Positions 25,196-34,823 of a DNA stretch of 64,000 bases are shown here, in pieces (position 1 is the first letter of the stretch; each line of letters starts with the position of its first letter). The position numbers and the translations under genes are program-made. The notes under the pieces are model-generated. The model did not search any database. It was not told where the DNA came from and was given only the letters and a program-made list of their open reading frames with translations. Source of the stretch: Marinomonas primoryensis (GTDB taxonomy: Bacteria; Pseudomonadota; Gammaproteobacteria; Pseudomonadales; Marinomonadaceae); NCBI RefSeq assembly GCF_013372285.1, contig NZ_CP054301.1, forward strand, positions 3,376,001 through 3,440,000, in the 5' to 3' direction.

Positions 25196-26686
25196 CTAAG
25201 ACGGAAAAGAAAAGCTCTTACCTTCACGAACACCTGCCGAAGGCCAGCGCTGTGTAATGGTTTTTCGTTTTGTGTAAAAGCGCACGGCATCTGGTCCGTA
25301 GGCATGTAGATCGCCAAACAAAGAACGCTTCCAACCGCCAAAACTGTGATACGCCACAGGCACAGGTAAAGGCACATTGATCCCAACCATACCCACTTCA
25401 ATATGGTCAGAGAAGTAACGCGCAGCTTCGCCATCACGGGTAAAAATACAGGTTCCGTTACCGTATTCATGATCGTTAATCAGCGTCATCGCTTCTTCCA
25501 TGGTATCAACACGAACCACTTGCAAAACTGGACCGAAAATTTCTTGCTGATAACTCTCCATCTCTTTGGTTACGCCATCGATTAGGGTCGCACCAACAAA
25601 GAAACCTTTTTCATAACCTACGACTTGTGGATGACGACCATCAACGACAATGGTTGCGCCTTGTGATTCCGCGCTATCAATAAAGCCAACCACTTTTTCT
25701 TTATGTTCTTTGGTAATGACAGGGCCAAAATCATTGGTTTTATCTGAGCATTCACCTACTTTTAGCGGCTTCATAGCTTCAGCCATTTTACTAATCAAGG
25801 CATCACCAGCGGCCTTACCAACGGCAACGGCAACAGACAACGCCATACAACGTTCGCCTGATGAACCAAAGGCCGCGCCAAGCAACTGACTCACTACGTT
25901 GTCCATATCGGCATCTGGCATCACAATCGCGTGATTTTTCGCCCCACCTAGTGCCTGACAACGTTTACCGTTAGCGCTGGCTTTGCTGTAAATATATTCC
26001 GCAATCGGTGTGGAACCAACAAAGCTCACCGCTTTTACGCGCTTATCTTCCAATAAGGTATCAACAGCGACTTTATCGCCATTTACCACATTAAAAACAC
26101 CCGCTGGTAAGCCTGCTTCATGCAACAATTCAGCAATAAACAAAGCGGTGCTTGGGTCGCGTTCAGACGGTTTCAAGATGAAGGTGTTCCCGCACACGAT
26201 TGCCATCGGAAACATCCATAATGGCACCATGGCAGGGAAATTAAATGGCGTAATCCCGGCAACCACACCAAGCGGCTGGAACTCACTCCAAGAATCAATA
26301 TTCGGACCAACGTTTTTGCTGTACTCACCTTTTAATAGCTCTGGCGCACCACACGCGTATTCAACGTTTTCAATACCTCGTTGTAATTCGCCCGCCGCAT
26401 CGTGGCAAATTTTGCCATGTTCAGCGCCAATCAATTCACAAATTTTATCTGAATGCTTTTCCAACAACGCTTTATAGTTAAACATGATTCGAGCGCGCTT
26501 TAATGGCGGCGTATTTCGCCACTCAGGGTAAGCCGCTTGCGCCACCGTAATCGCCTCTTCTACGGTTTCTTTTGAAGCAATAGCGACTTTTTTCGATACT
26601 TCTCCCGTTGCTGGGTTAAACACATCTTGAGTGCGTGCGGCTTGCTGTGACCGTTTACCGTCGATCAAATGTCCGATAATTTCCAT
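25196..26686 (-). CDS. mmsA: CoA-acylating methylmalonate-semialdehyde dehydrogenase
   Basis: The 496-residue aldehyde dehydrogenase has the family active-site block GSSGERCMALSVAV with the catalytic Cys, and PFNFPAMVPLWMFP in the NAD-binding part. The N-terminus GHLIDGKRS and the pattern around GGAKNHAIVMPDAD separate MmsA from other aldehyde dehydrogenases. It converts methylmalonate or malonate semialdehyde to propionyl- or acetyl-CoA in valine, inositol or beta-alanine breakdown. GGGAG lies 5 nt before the ATG. A LysR regulator is divergent, 211 bp away, and probably controls it. Confidence 0.93.
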   Translation of the reverse strand: MEIIGHLIDGKRSQQAARTQDVFNPATGEVSKKVAIASKETVEEAITVAQAAYPEWRNTPPLKRARIMFNYKALLEKHSDKICELIGAEHGKICHDAAGELQRGIENVEYACGAPELLKGEYSKNVGPNIDSWSEFQPLGVVAGITPFNFPAMVPLWMFPMAIVCGNTFILKPSERDPSTALFIAELLHEAGLPAGVFNVVNGDKVAVDTLLEDKRVKAVSFVGSTPIAEYIYSKASANGKRCQALGGAKNHAIVMPDADMDNVVSQLLGAAFGSSGERCMALSVAVAVGKAAGDALISKMAEAMKPLKVGECSDKTNDFGPVITKEHKEKVVGFIDSAESQGATIVVDGRHPQVVGYEKGFFVGATLIDGVTKEMESYQQEIFGPVLQVVRVDTMEEAMTLINDHEYGNGTCIFTRDGEAARYFSDHIEVGMVGINVPLPVPVAYHSFGGWKRSLFGDLHAYGPDAVRFYTKRKTITQRWPSAGVREGKSFSFPS

Positions 26687-26897
26687 GAGCGCTCCCTATT
26701 TATTAAGTTAAGTCGTTAGGCCAAATCTTTTCATCAACATTCGTTGCTATGAATACTGTGCATTGACACTACTATGCCAAGAGGAATAGATTATAAAAAG
26801 TCGAATCTATTAACGCTTAGTTAACTCTTTACTTAACTAAACGAATCTACCATGAACAATGGCATAACCTGCGTTGTGTCTATTATTAGGGTCAACA

Positions 26898-27806
26898 ATG
26901 AATAAGTTTAAAAGTCAGGTAAGCGACGCAGATCTTCGAATTTTGCGAATTTTTAGAACCGTCGTGGAATGTGGTGGTTTTTCCGCTGCAGAAGTCGAGC
27001 TCAACATTAGCCGAGCCGCTATTAGCATCGCGATATCTGACTTGGAAACGCGTCTCGGATTTAGACTTTGTCAGCGAGGCCGATCTGGATTTTCTCTGAC
27101 AAACGAAGGCAGCCAAGTTTATGACTTTACGCTACAACTACTGTCTTCTATCGAAGATTTTCGCACTAATATCAATGCCCTCCACCAGAATTTGAAAGGC
27201 GAACTCAACATTGGCATCACAGATAATTTAGTCACTTTGCCTCATACTCGAATAACAAGAGCGCTTGCCGGCCTAAAAGACAAAGGGCCACAAGTCACGA
27301 TTAACATTCGTATGATTCCACCTAACGATGTGGAAAGGGGGGTGTTAGATGGCGGACTGCAAATTGGCATTGTTCCAGACCTGAAAATTTTAAGCGGATT
27401 AGATTACCACCACCTTTATCAAGAAGAATCCAAGCTCTATTGCAGTGACACTCATCCTTTATTTGCCTTAGGCGACAAAAAAATAACCAAAGCCAAACTA
27501 AAAGAGTTTGATGCCGTTTTACCTGCCTACGCACAAACACCAGAAATTAAAAGCCAGCACCAACCTTTAAGCGCAAGTGCGACGGCGACAGACCGAGAGG
27601 GGATCGCTTTTCTCATCTTGACGGGGCGTTACATTGGTTTTTTACCCGACCATGTGGCCGAGCACTGGATTCGTGATGGCCGAATGCGCGCGCTTCTACC
27701 GAGTGAATGCCATTACATCACTCAATTTTCTGCCATTACCAGAAAAGGCGCTCGTGCCAACCTTATTCTAGAAACGTTCTTAGCGGAACTAGAGAAAACA
27801 CAGTAA
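26898..27806 (+). CDS. LysR-family transcriptional regulator, divergent from mmsA
   Basis: The ATG at 26898 with AGGG upstream gives a 302-residue protein. The N-terminal winged helix reads LRIFRTVVECGGFSAAEVEL then ISIAISDLETRLGFRLCQR, typical of LysR. The rest is a periplasmic-binding-protein-like effector domain (LNIGITDNLVTLP onward). It is divergent to mmsA and the 211-bp spacer should hold shared operators, so it likely senses a substrate of that pathway; this is inferred from position. The first eight codons of the longer frame are not used. Confidence 0.85.
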   Translation: MNKFKSQVSDADLRILRIFRTVVECGGFSAAEVELNISRAAISIAISDLETRLGFRLCQRGRSGFSLTNEGSQVYDFTLQLLSSIEDFRTNINALHQNLKGELNIGITDNLVTLPHTRITRALAGLKDKGPQVTINIRMIPPNDVERGVLDGGLQIGIVPDLKILSGLDYHHLYQEESKLYCSDTHPLFALGDKKITKAKLKEFDAVLPAYAQTPEIKSQHQPLSASATATDREGIAFLILTGRYIGFLPDHVAEHWIRDGRMRALLPSECHYITQFSAITRKGARANLILETFLAELEKTQ

Positions 27807-27976
27807 CTGATAAAACGCCGTATATAAAAAAACAACTATGCTTGAAATAAGATCATAAAAAGATTAGATAGTCACAAAGGGAATATCTTTAATATATATT
27901 TAAAAATTCATATCCAGCAGCAAGAGATATAAAATACTTTCATCTAATTATTTTCAAAATACTTACGGAGTAATAA

Positions 27977-29089
27977 ATGAACCGCGTAAAGCGTATAAAT
28001 ATGATAGCCGGGGCCACCCTCGCCGCTACATTATTCCTAACGGGCTGCTCATCAGATGAAAATGAAGTCTCTGTAGAGAAAGAAATCATCCGACCAGTCA
28101 AACTCATTACAATCAGCTCAACAGATGCCATTAACATTCGCCGATTTCCTGCAGAACTAAAAGCTAGCAAAGAAGCCGATTTAGCGTTTCGTGTTGGCGG
28201 TCAGTTAAAGAACATTCACGTGGTTGCAGGACAGCGAGTGACAAAAGGAGAGTTACTCGCCGCTCTTGATCCTACTGACTTCACCCTACAAGTAGAACTT
28301 GCTGAAGCCAACCAACGCCTTGCTGAAGTGCAATTCAACCGTATTCAAACAATGTTAAAGCAAAACGCGACAACAAAATCCCAATACGATTCAACAAAAG
28401 CGACATTGGATCAGGCAAATAATGCTCTGCAATCTGCAAAAAACCAACTTAAGTACACTAAGGTTTACGCTCCGTTTAGTGGCGTCATTTCGTCTGTTGT
28501 AACAGAGAATTTTCAATATGTCAGCGCCACTCAGGCTCTAATGCATATCCAGGATATCGACAATCTTGATATTGAATTCCAAGTGCCTGAAAGTCTTGTC
28601 GTCAGCATAAAAAACACTCAAACAGACTACATGCCTCAAGTGATTGTAGACGTTGCACCAGATGAAGAGCTGTATGCGGCTTACAAAGAACACAATACAA
28701 CGCCAAATGAAACGACAATGGCTTATGAAGTCACACTGCATTTGATTCGAAAAGAAGACAAAACTCATACGCTATTACCAGGTATGACAGCCAATATCGA
28801 CATCAACCTAAATTCACTTTTGGGTGTGCAAAAGCACGTTGTTATTCCTGTCGAAGCCGTACTTCGCCATGAAGATACCAGCACAGGAAAATCAAGCAGT
28901 ACGGTTTGGGTATTCAATAGTAACACCAAAAAAGTAGAAGCTCGTTCAGTAGTACTGGGCACCTTGCAAGGGAATCTAATTGAAATAAAATCGGGTCTAA
29001 ATACCGGTGATCAGATCGTTGCGGCCGGTGTGAACAGCTTAACAGACGACATGCAAGTTCGCCCTTGGACACGTGAGCGAGGCTTATAA
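27977..29089 (+). CDS. RND efflux periplasmic adaptor (membrane fusion protein)
   Basis: The 370-residue protein has a lipoprotein signal (TLFLTGCSSD), a barrel-sandwich lipoyl domain with FRVGGQLKNIHVVAGQRVTKGELLAALDP split by an alpha hairpin (about residues 100-155), a beta-barrel and a membrane-proximal domain ending QVRPWTRERG. It links the inner-membrane pump to an outer-membrane channel. GGAG six bases before the ATG sets the start. The stop overlaps the pump start by one base (TAATG). No outer-membrane factor gene is adjacent, so a shared TolC is likely. Confidence 0.92.
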   Translation: MNRVKRINMIAGATLAATLFLTGCSSDENEVSVEKEIIRPVKLITISSTDAINIRRFPAELKASKEADLAFRVGGQLKNIHVVAGQRVTKGELLAALDPTDFTLQVELAEANQRLAEVQFNRIQTMLKQNATTKSQYDSTKATLDQANNALQSAKNQLKYTKVYAPFSGVISSVVTENFQYVSATQALMHIQDIDNLDIEFQVPESLVVSIKNTQTDYMPQVIVDVAPDEELYAAYKEHNTTPNETTMAYEVTLHLIRKEDKTHTLLPGMTANIDINLNSLLGVQKHVVIPVEAVLRHEDTSTGKSSSTVWVFNSNTKKVEARSVVLGTLQGNLIEIKSGLNTGDQIVAAGVNSLTDDMQVRPWTRERGL

Positions 29090-32000
29090 TGGATATTGCT
29101 GCTTACTTTATAAATCGTAAAGTCACCAGTTGGATGCTCACGCTGATCTTATTGATCGGTGGTACGATTGCATTTACCAATCTTGGTCAGTTAGAAGACC
29201 CTGAATTTACCATCAAAGATTCTCTTATTATCACCTACTATCCTGGCGCTTCGCCAGAGCAAGTAGAGGAAGAAGTAACCTACCCTATTGAGCGTGAACT
29301 ACAAAACTTACCTTACGTTGATAAAATTACGTCAACGTCAAAAGCGGGTTATTCAAAAGTTCAACTAACCATTAAAGACACCTATCGTGCCAAAGAACTA
29401 AAACAGATCTGGGATGAAGTTCGTAAGAAAATTCGCGATATTTCTGGTGCCTTCCCTTCTGGCGTCGGCTCACCGATCGTGCTGGATGATTTCGGTGATG
29501 TATACGGCGTCATGCTGGCTATCCACGGTGAAGGCTATCCTTACAAAGACTTAGAAAACTATGTCGACTACGTAAAGCGTGAATTGGTTCTAGTAGAAGG
29601 TGTGGCGAAAGTCACAGTGGCTGGCGAGCAAGATGAACAAGTAACCATCGAGATTTCACGGGCAAAATTGGCCAACATGGGCATTGCACCAAGCCAATTA
29701 GAAACGCTATTGAAAAATCAAAACAGCGTGTCAAACGCGGGACGCGTTAAAGTCGGAAGCGAATACATACGTATTAGTCCGACAGGAGAATTCAAGGATA
29801 TTTCAGAACTTGAAAACTTAATTGTCGGAACCCCTATCGACGGTAACCTCATCCGCTTAAAAGATGTTGCGACCATTAAACGAGAATACGTTGAGCCTAA
29901 AACGCATTTGGTCGACTTCAACGGTGCTAAATCTCTTTTGCTTGGTGTTTCTTTCTTATCAGGCGTTAACGTCGTAAAAATTGGCGAGACATTAGAGCAA
30001 AAAATTGCAGAACTAGAATACCAGCAACCGGTTGGGCTGAGCATGGAGCCAATCTACTTCCAATCAAAAGAAGTCGATCGTTCCGTGTCTGATTTCTTGC
30101 TAAACCTAGCCGCGGCTGTTGGCATCGTTATCCTTGTGTTATTGGTTTTCATGGGCATTCGCTCAGGCATCTTGATTGGTATCGTTCTTTTATTGACCAT
30201 TCTGGGTACTTTCATCGTCATGGACTATTTTAAGATCAACCTACAACGTATCTCATTAGGTGGTTTGATTATTTCCTTAGGGATGCTGGTTGATAACGCC
30301 ATCGTGGTGACCGAAGGGGTTCTCATTGGCTTACAAAGGGGCATGACAAAAATCCAAGCCGCGAGCGCAGTGGTCAAGCAAACTAAATGGCCTTTATTAG
30401 GCGCTACCGTCATTGCGGTAACTGCTTTTGCGCCAATTGGCTTATCTCCAGATGCCGTTGGCGAATTTGTTGGCTCACTCTTTTATGTATTGCTGATTTC
30501 GCTGTTATTAAGCTGGTTCACCGCGATTACTCTTACCCCTTTCTTTTGTGATTTATTATTCAAAGAGAGCATAGCAAAGGCCAATAGTGAAGAAGGGGAA
30601 TCAGAAGAGCCGACTGATCCATATAAAGGTTTCATTTTTACAGGGTATAAATGGCTACTAGATAAAGCCATGCGCTTTAGATGGGTCACCGTTATTTTGC
30701 TGGTTGGTTGCTTATTGGTATCCGGTTGGGCGTTCCAATTCGTGAAACAAGCCTTCTTTCCACCTTCTACCACACCAATGTTCTATATGGACATTCAGAT
30801 GCCAGAAGGTACGCACATTGACGACACTTACGAAAAAGTCCGTGTGATTGAAAAAGAGCTGTTAAAAGACGAGCGCATTGAATACGTCACTTCGACAACG
30901 GGTCAAGGCGCCTTGCGCTTCATGTTGACTTACAATGCTCAGCAGGCGAACTCTAGCTACGCTCAATTTATTGTTCGTACCAAAGAAAAAGAAGCAATTC
31001 CGGGGCTATTAAAAGACCTGTATTACAAAATGCAGGAAGATTACCCTGAGTTAGAAGTGAAACTGCAACGCCTACAATTAGGGCCCGATAGTGGCGCAAA
31101 ACTTGAAACGCGCATAAGCGGTCCTGATCCTAAACTTTTGCGTCAATTTAGCGCAAAAATCCAAGATATTTACCGTAATGATGGTGGCCTGGAAAATATT
31201 AAAGACGATTGGCGTCAGCCAGTTAAGGTGCTTCGCCCAATCTTTAATGATGCTCAGGCCCGACGCTTAGGCATCAGTAAAACCGAACTGGATGACGTTC
31301 TACTCACTAACTTCACTGGTTCACAAATTGGCTTGTACCGTGAAGGCACAGACCTTCTTCCTATTGTTCGTATCGCGCCAGAAAATGAACGAGTCTCCAT
31401 TGACCAAATCCGTGATTTGCAGATTTATAGTCCAGCGTCGGGTTCTTACGTCACGCTCTCCACATTGGTTTCTGGATTTGAAACCGTATGGGAAAATCCG
31501 ATTATCGAACGCCGAGATCGTAAACGCACGATCACTGTCATGGCTGACCCCAACATTTTGGGTGATGAAACCGCCATGGCGATATATGGTCGTACTAAAG
31601 CGGATATTGAAGCCATCAAATTACCACCGGGTTACACCCTAGAATGGGGTGGTGAATACGAAAGCAGCACCGATGCACAAGCAAACATATTCAAGGCATT
31701 ACCTTTGGGTTATTTGTTTATGTTCATCATTACTATTTTGCTGTTCAACTCGATTCGTGTACCACTCACAATTTGGTTTTGTGTCCCACTGGCCTTAATT
31801 GGTGTGTCCACTGGATTGCTCGTAATGAACTCCGCATTCAGCTTTATGGCACTGCTCGGATTTTTGAGTCTGTCGGGGATGACGGTGAAAAACGGCATTG
31901 TACTGGCAGATCAAATTAACTATGAATTCGATCAAGGAACCGAAAAGTACGAGGCAATTTTCAATTCCGCAGTAAGTCGTGTTCGTCCCGTTTGTATGGC

Positions 32001-32178
32001 TGCTATTACCACCATACTCGGTATGATTCCACTGCTTTACGATGCGTTCTTTGAAGGCATGGCCGTTGTTATTTCTTTCGGTCTTGGTTTTGCTACGATA
32101 CTAACGCTCATCGCTGTACCGGTGTTTTATACACTGCTGTTCCGTGTTAAATATCGTCCATACCGCGATTTCAATTAA
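29089..32178 (+). CDS. RND-family efflux pump, inner-membrane subunit
   Basis: The 1029-residue protein has the AcrB-type layout: an N-terminal membrane helix, two large periplasmic loops and twelve membrane segments. The sequence MLVDNAIVVTEGV in TM4 carries the proton-relay acidic residue; MTVKNGIVLADQI is the matching TM10 segment. Motifs SPEQVEEEVTYPIE and the FGDVYG region fit a subgroup of uncharacterised marine RND pumps. Substrates cannot be read from sequence. Operon with its adaptor; a terminator follows and a LysR gene lies downstream. Confidence 0.93.
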   Translation: MDIAAYFINRKVTSWMLTLILLIGGTIAFTNLGQLEDPEFTIKDSLIITYYPGASPEQVEEEVTYPIERELQNLPYVDKITSTSKAGYSKVQLTIKDTYRAKELKQIWDEVRKKIRDISGAFPSGVGSPIVLDDFGDVYGVMLAIHGEGYPYKDLENYVDYVKRELVLVEGVAKVTVAGEQDEQVTIEISRAKLANMGIAPSQLETLLKNQNSVSNAGRVKVGSEYIRISPTGEFKDISELENLIVGTPIDGNLIRLKDVATIKREYVEPKTHLVDFNGAKSLLLGVSFLSGVNVVKIGETLEQKIAELEYQQPVGLSMEPIYFQSKEVDRSVSDFLLNLAAAVGIVILVLLVFMGIRSGILIGIVLLLTILGTFIVMDYFKINLQRISLGGLIISLGMLVDNAIVVTEGVLIGLQRGMTKIQAASAVVKQTKWPLLGATVIAVTAFAPIGLSPDAVGEFVGSLFYVLLISLLLSWFTAITLTPFFCDLLFKESIAKANSEEGESEEPTDPYKGFIFTGYKWLLDKAMRFRWVTVILLVGCLLVSGWAFQFVKQAFFPPSTTPMFYMDIQMPEGTHIDDTYEKVRVIEKELLKDERIEYVTSTTGQGALRFMLTYNAQQANSSYAQFIVRTKEKEAIPGLLKDLYYKMQEDYPELEVKLQRLQLGPDSGAKLETRISGPDPKLLRQFSAKIQDIYRNDGGLENIKDDWRQPVKVLRPIFNDAQARRLGISKTELDDVLLTNFTGSQIGLYREGTDLLPIVRIAPENERVSIDQIRDLQIYSPASGSYVTLSTLVSGFETVWENPIIERRDRKRTITVMADPNILGDETAMAIYGRTKADIEAIKLPPGYTLEWGGEYESSTDAQANIFKALPLGYLFMFIITILLFNSIRVPLTIWFCVPLALIGVSTGLLVMNSAFSFMALLGFLSLSGMTVKNGIVLADQINYEFDQGTEKYEAIFNSAVSRVRPVCMAAITTILGMIPLLYDAFFEGMAVVISFGLGFATILTLIAVPVFYTLLFRVKYRPYRDFN

Positions 32179-32199
32179 ACACTGATTACTGTATATCAA

Positions 32200-32236
32200 A
32201 GAGTCTTGTCGCCATAAAGCGTCAAGACTCTCTGTT
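32200..32236 (+). terminator. Terminator of the RND operon
   Basis: AGAGTCTTG (32200-32208) pairs with CAAGACTCT (32223-32231) and is followed by CTGTTTT. A short 27-nt spacer separates it from the next start. Confidence 0.75.
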
Positions 32237-32262
32237 TTACCCTTTATTTCATTGAGAAGATT

Positions 32263-33243
32263 ATGCGTCTAGACGACATCCTAAAGCTCGACATTAAGCT
32301 ACTCGTTGCCTTTACCACCATTATGGAAGAAGGCAGCGTGTCACGTGCGGCAGAAAGGTTGGGCGTCACTCAGCCAGCCTTAAGCAAAAGCTTACAACGA
32401 CTGAGGGATTTGTTTAAAGATTCATTATTCACTCGCCAAGCGTATGGATTAACGCCCACTGCCAGGGCGTCTGAGTTACAAGATCAGATACGACCAATTC
32501 TAAGCTCGTTGTCCGAACTAATGAGCCCAAATTCGTTGGATTTAAAGACGCTAGACAGACGCTTTAAGTTGCGTGTTGATGAAGGTGATTTGGAAAACTT
32601 TATCGAGCCCTTGCTCGCCTCGTTACAATACCAAGCACCGAACCTGTGTTTATCCATCAGTTCATGGGGCGGTGCTCAACTTGATGAGCTAACGTCTGGC
32701 AACATAGATTTGGGGATCATGCGTATTAACGATACGCCGGGGAATATTCGCAGCAAGTTAATAGGCTATATGGAAGCCTGTATTGTATTGAGCGAAGCCC
32801 ATCCGTTGTTTCATCAAGAGAAGGTGTCTGTGTCGGACTTACTGTCCCATAAAGTGGTCACTCACCATTTACGCAGTCATCGTAATAGCTCTTTTTCAAA
32901 GACTGAACAAAAACTCAAGCAACGAGGTCATATCATACGACCAAACCTCGAAACCGATAGCTTAATGGTAGCGATGCAAGCGGTAAAACGCGGCATGGCA
33001 CTGGTCACGTCACGTTCAATTGGCGATTTATTTCTAAACGTAATGTGTGAAAAGGCCAATTTCTATCCGGTCAAATTATTACCAATCCCCAAAGAAGTAT
33101 TGGAGCTTGACGAATATAATGGCCGACACCCTATTCATATTTTTTGGCACGAACGCTTCAACAATGATCTTGCCCATCGCTGGCTTAGAGAGCAAATCAT
33201 TTTCTTTATGCGCGAATCGCCTTGGATGCACTTACCTGACTAA
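32263..33243 (+). CDS. LysR-family transcriptional regulator
   Basis: The 326-residue protein has a canonical LysR helix-turn-helix: AFTTIMEEGSVSRAAERLG then TQPALSKSLQRLRDLF, followed by FTRQAYGLTPTA and an effector domain (RRFKLRVDEGD). It resembles NodD/NahR-type LysR proteins. It lies downstream of the RND pump on the same strand but behind a terminator, so it may be independent. Target genes are unknown. Its stop codon is the first triplet of a tandem 16-bp repeat. Confidence 0.88.
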   Translation: MRLDDILKLDIKLLVAFTTIMEEGSVSRAAERLGVTQPALSKSLQRLRDLFKDSLFTRQAYGLTPTARASELQDQIRPILSSLSELMSPNSLDLKTLDRRFKLRVDEGDLENFIEPLLASLQYQAPNLCLSISSWGGAQLDELTSGNIDLGIMRINDTPGNIRSKLIGYMEACIVLSEAHPLFHQEKVSVSDLLSHKVVTHHLRSHRNSSFSKTEQKLKQRGHIIRPNLETDSLMVAMQAVKRGMALVTSRSIGDLFLNVMCEKANFYPVKLLPIPKEVLELDEYNGRHPIHIFWHERFNNDLAHRWLREQIIFFMRESPWMHLPD

Positions 33244-33287
33244 ATAAACGCCTGATTAAATAAACGCCTGACTAAATAAACATCAGG
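33241..33287 (+). repeat. Tandem 16-bp repeat starting at a stop codon
   Basis: TAAATAAACGCCTGAT, TAAATAAACGCCTGAC and a partial third copy TAAATAAACATCAGG follow each other exactly at 33241, 33257 and 33273. The first TAA is the stop of the LysR gene. It looks like replication slippage; each copy also carries further in-frame or near-frame stops. Confidence 0.85.
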
Positions 33288-33322
33288 TCCAATAGCAGCC
33301 AAACCAACAAGCAATGTATAAA

Positions 33323-33544
33323 TCATCCCGCGTCGCGCTCGGCTCTCACCCAGTCAAAGCGCGAAATGCTTTCCCCGTCGATTTCAACCGACTCTTTAAA
33401 CATGGTTAGCGGTCTAGCCCACCAACCAAAATCGCCATATAAAGCCTGATAAATAACCAAACTCTCTTCTGTTTCACTGTGTTTTACCACACGCTCAACC
33501 CAATATTCAGCGCCTTTATAATGCTGATATACGCCAGATTTCAT
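33323..33544 (-). CDS. DUF1653 family protein
   Basis: The 73-residue protein matches DUF1653: YQHYKGAEYWVERVVKHSET, then YGDFGWWARPLTMF and EIDGESISRFDW. The family is a small beta-barrel of unknown function, common in proteobacteria. It sits alone between the LysR gene and the divergent ast operon. Confidence 0.88.
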   Translation of the reverse strand: MKSGVYQHYKGAEYWVERVVKHSETEESLVIYQALYGDFGWWARPLTMFKESVEIDGESISRFDWVRAERDAG

Positions 33545-33701
33545 CTTTCATCCTTCTATACTTTTAAAAAATCGACCAAAAACAGCCAATATCCAGAAAA
33601 ACCTGTCGCCAATAAGAAAGTTACTCTCTTACCAACTTTGTCGATCTCAGTGATAATACTTAACACATTATCGCTTATAACGAATTTTTCAGGGATTTAA
33701 T

Positions 33702-34715
33702 ATGTATCTAGTACGTCCAGTAGATTTTGCAGATCTTCCCGCGCTGGAACGCCTTGCTCAACAGGTCGGTATTGGTATTACAAACTTCCCCGCGAACAGA
33801 GAGCGCTTAAACGACAAAATTGCCTCATCGCGTCGCTCTTTTCAAACCGATGTTGTACAGCCAGGGGATGAATCCTACTTGTTTGTGCTGGTCGACACCA
33901 GCAACGAGAAAATAGTCGGTTGTTGTGGCATCGATGCAATGGTCGGTGCTGATGCCCCTTTTTACAGCTACCGCATTGATGAAGTGGTTCACGCTTCCCC
34001 TCAACTGCAAATTCACAATCGTATTCCAGCCTTGTATTTATGCCATGACTACAGCGGCACAAGCCGTCTTATTGCTTTGGTCGTCGACAAAGCACATCAA
34101 AATCCGCTAGCCATGTCGTTGTTGTCAAAAGCTCGGTTGCTGTTTATCGCTCGTTACCCTGAACGTTTTACTAAACGCCTCTTTGCTGAGCTTCGCGGTG
34201 AAAGTGACAAACAAGGCTACTCTGCTTTTTGGGATGCGCTTGGAAAACATTTTTTTTCCATGGACTTCCAAAAAGCCGACTACCTTTCAGCAGTGAGTAA
34301 TAAACATTTTATCGCAGATTTAATGCCTCGTTATCCTATTTATGTACCTACTTTGCCAGAAGCCGCGCAAGACGTTATTGGTGTGATTCATGAAGACTCC
34401 AGCCAAAGCGCAGACATTTTATTGGAAGAAGGCTTCGAGTTTAGAGGCTATGTGGACATTTTCGATGCAGGGCCAACCATTGAAGCCAGAACAGAAAGTC
34501 TTCACACCATTACTCAGCAAAAATCAGGTAAGGCTTTGTCTCTGACCGAAAAATCAAAAGGCGCAATGCACCTTATATCGGCGGGTCACTTAGACAGTTT
34601 TCGCGTCACAGCGGCACCGGCAGAGCCACAAGTTGCCGGCTTAGCCTTAGAAAAAGTAACACAAGAAAAACTCGCTATTTCAGCAGGCCACCGCATTCAA
34701 TGGGTCGCTCTGTAA
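33702..34715 (+). CDS. Arginine N-succinyltransferase, first subunit (AruF/AruG type)
   Basis: The 337-residue protein belongs to the AstA family: N-terminal MYLVRPVDFADLPALERLA, then FAELRGESDKQGYSAFWDALG and the end region VDIFDAGPTIEAR. It resembles the alpha/beta subunits AruF and AruG of pseudomonads, where two related chains form the enzyme. The enzyme moves the succinyl group of succinyl-CoA to arginine, the first step of the ammonia-producing arginine succinyltransferase pathway. AGGGA precedes the ATG. It heads an operon of two AstA-like genes, astD and astB. Subunit letter not assigned. Confidence 0.85.
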   Translation: MYLVRPVDFADLPALERLAQQVGIGITNFPANRERLNDKIASSRRSFQTDVVQPGDESYLFVLVDTSNEKIVGCCGIDAMVGADAPFYSYRIDEVVHASPQLQIHNRIPALYLCHDYSGTSRLIALVVDKAHQNPLAMSLLSKARLLFIARYPERFTKRLFAELRGESDKQGYSAFWDALGKHFFSMDFQKADYLSAVSNKHFIADLMPRYPIYVPTLPEAAQDVIGVIHEDSSQSADILLEEGFEFRGYVDIFDAGPTIEARTESLHTITQQKSGKALSLTEKSKGAMHLISAGHLDSFRVTAAPAEPQVAGLALEKVTQEKLAISAGHRIQWVAL

Positions 34716-34823
34716 ACAACAACTTACTAGAGACTTTTGCACTTTGCCATATGCGCATCAAAGGCAAAGCAAAGGTCTTAGCACCGTAAAAACGGTTTAA
34801 TAAAACACGAGAGGAATACCATC

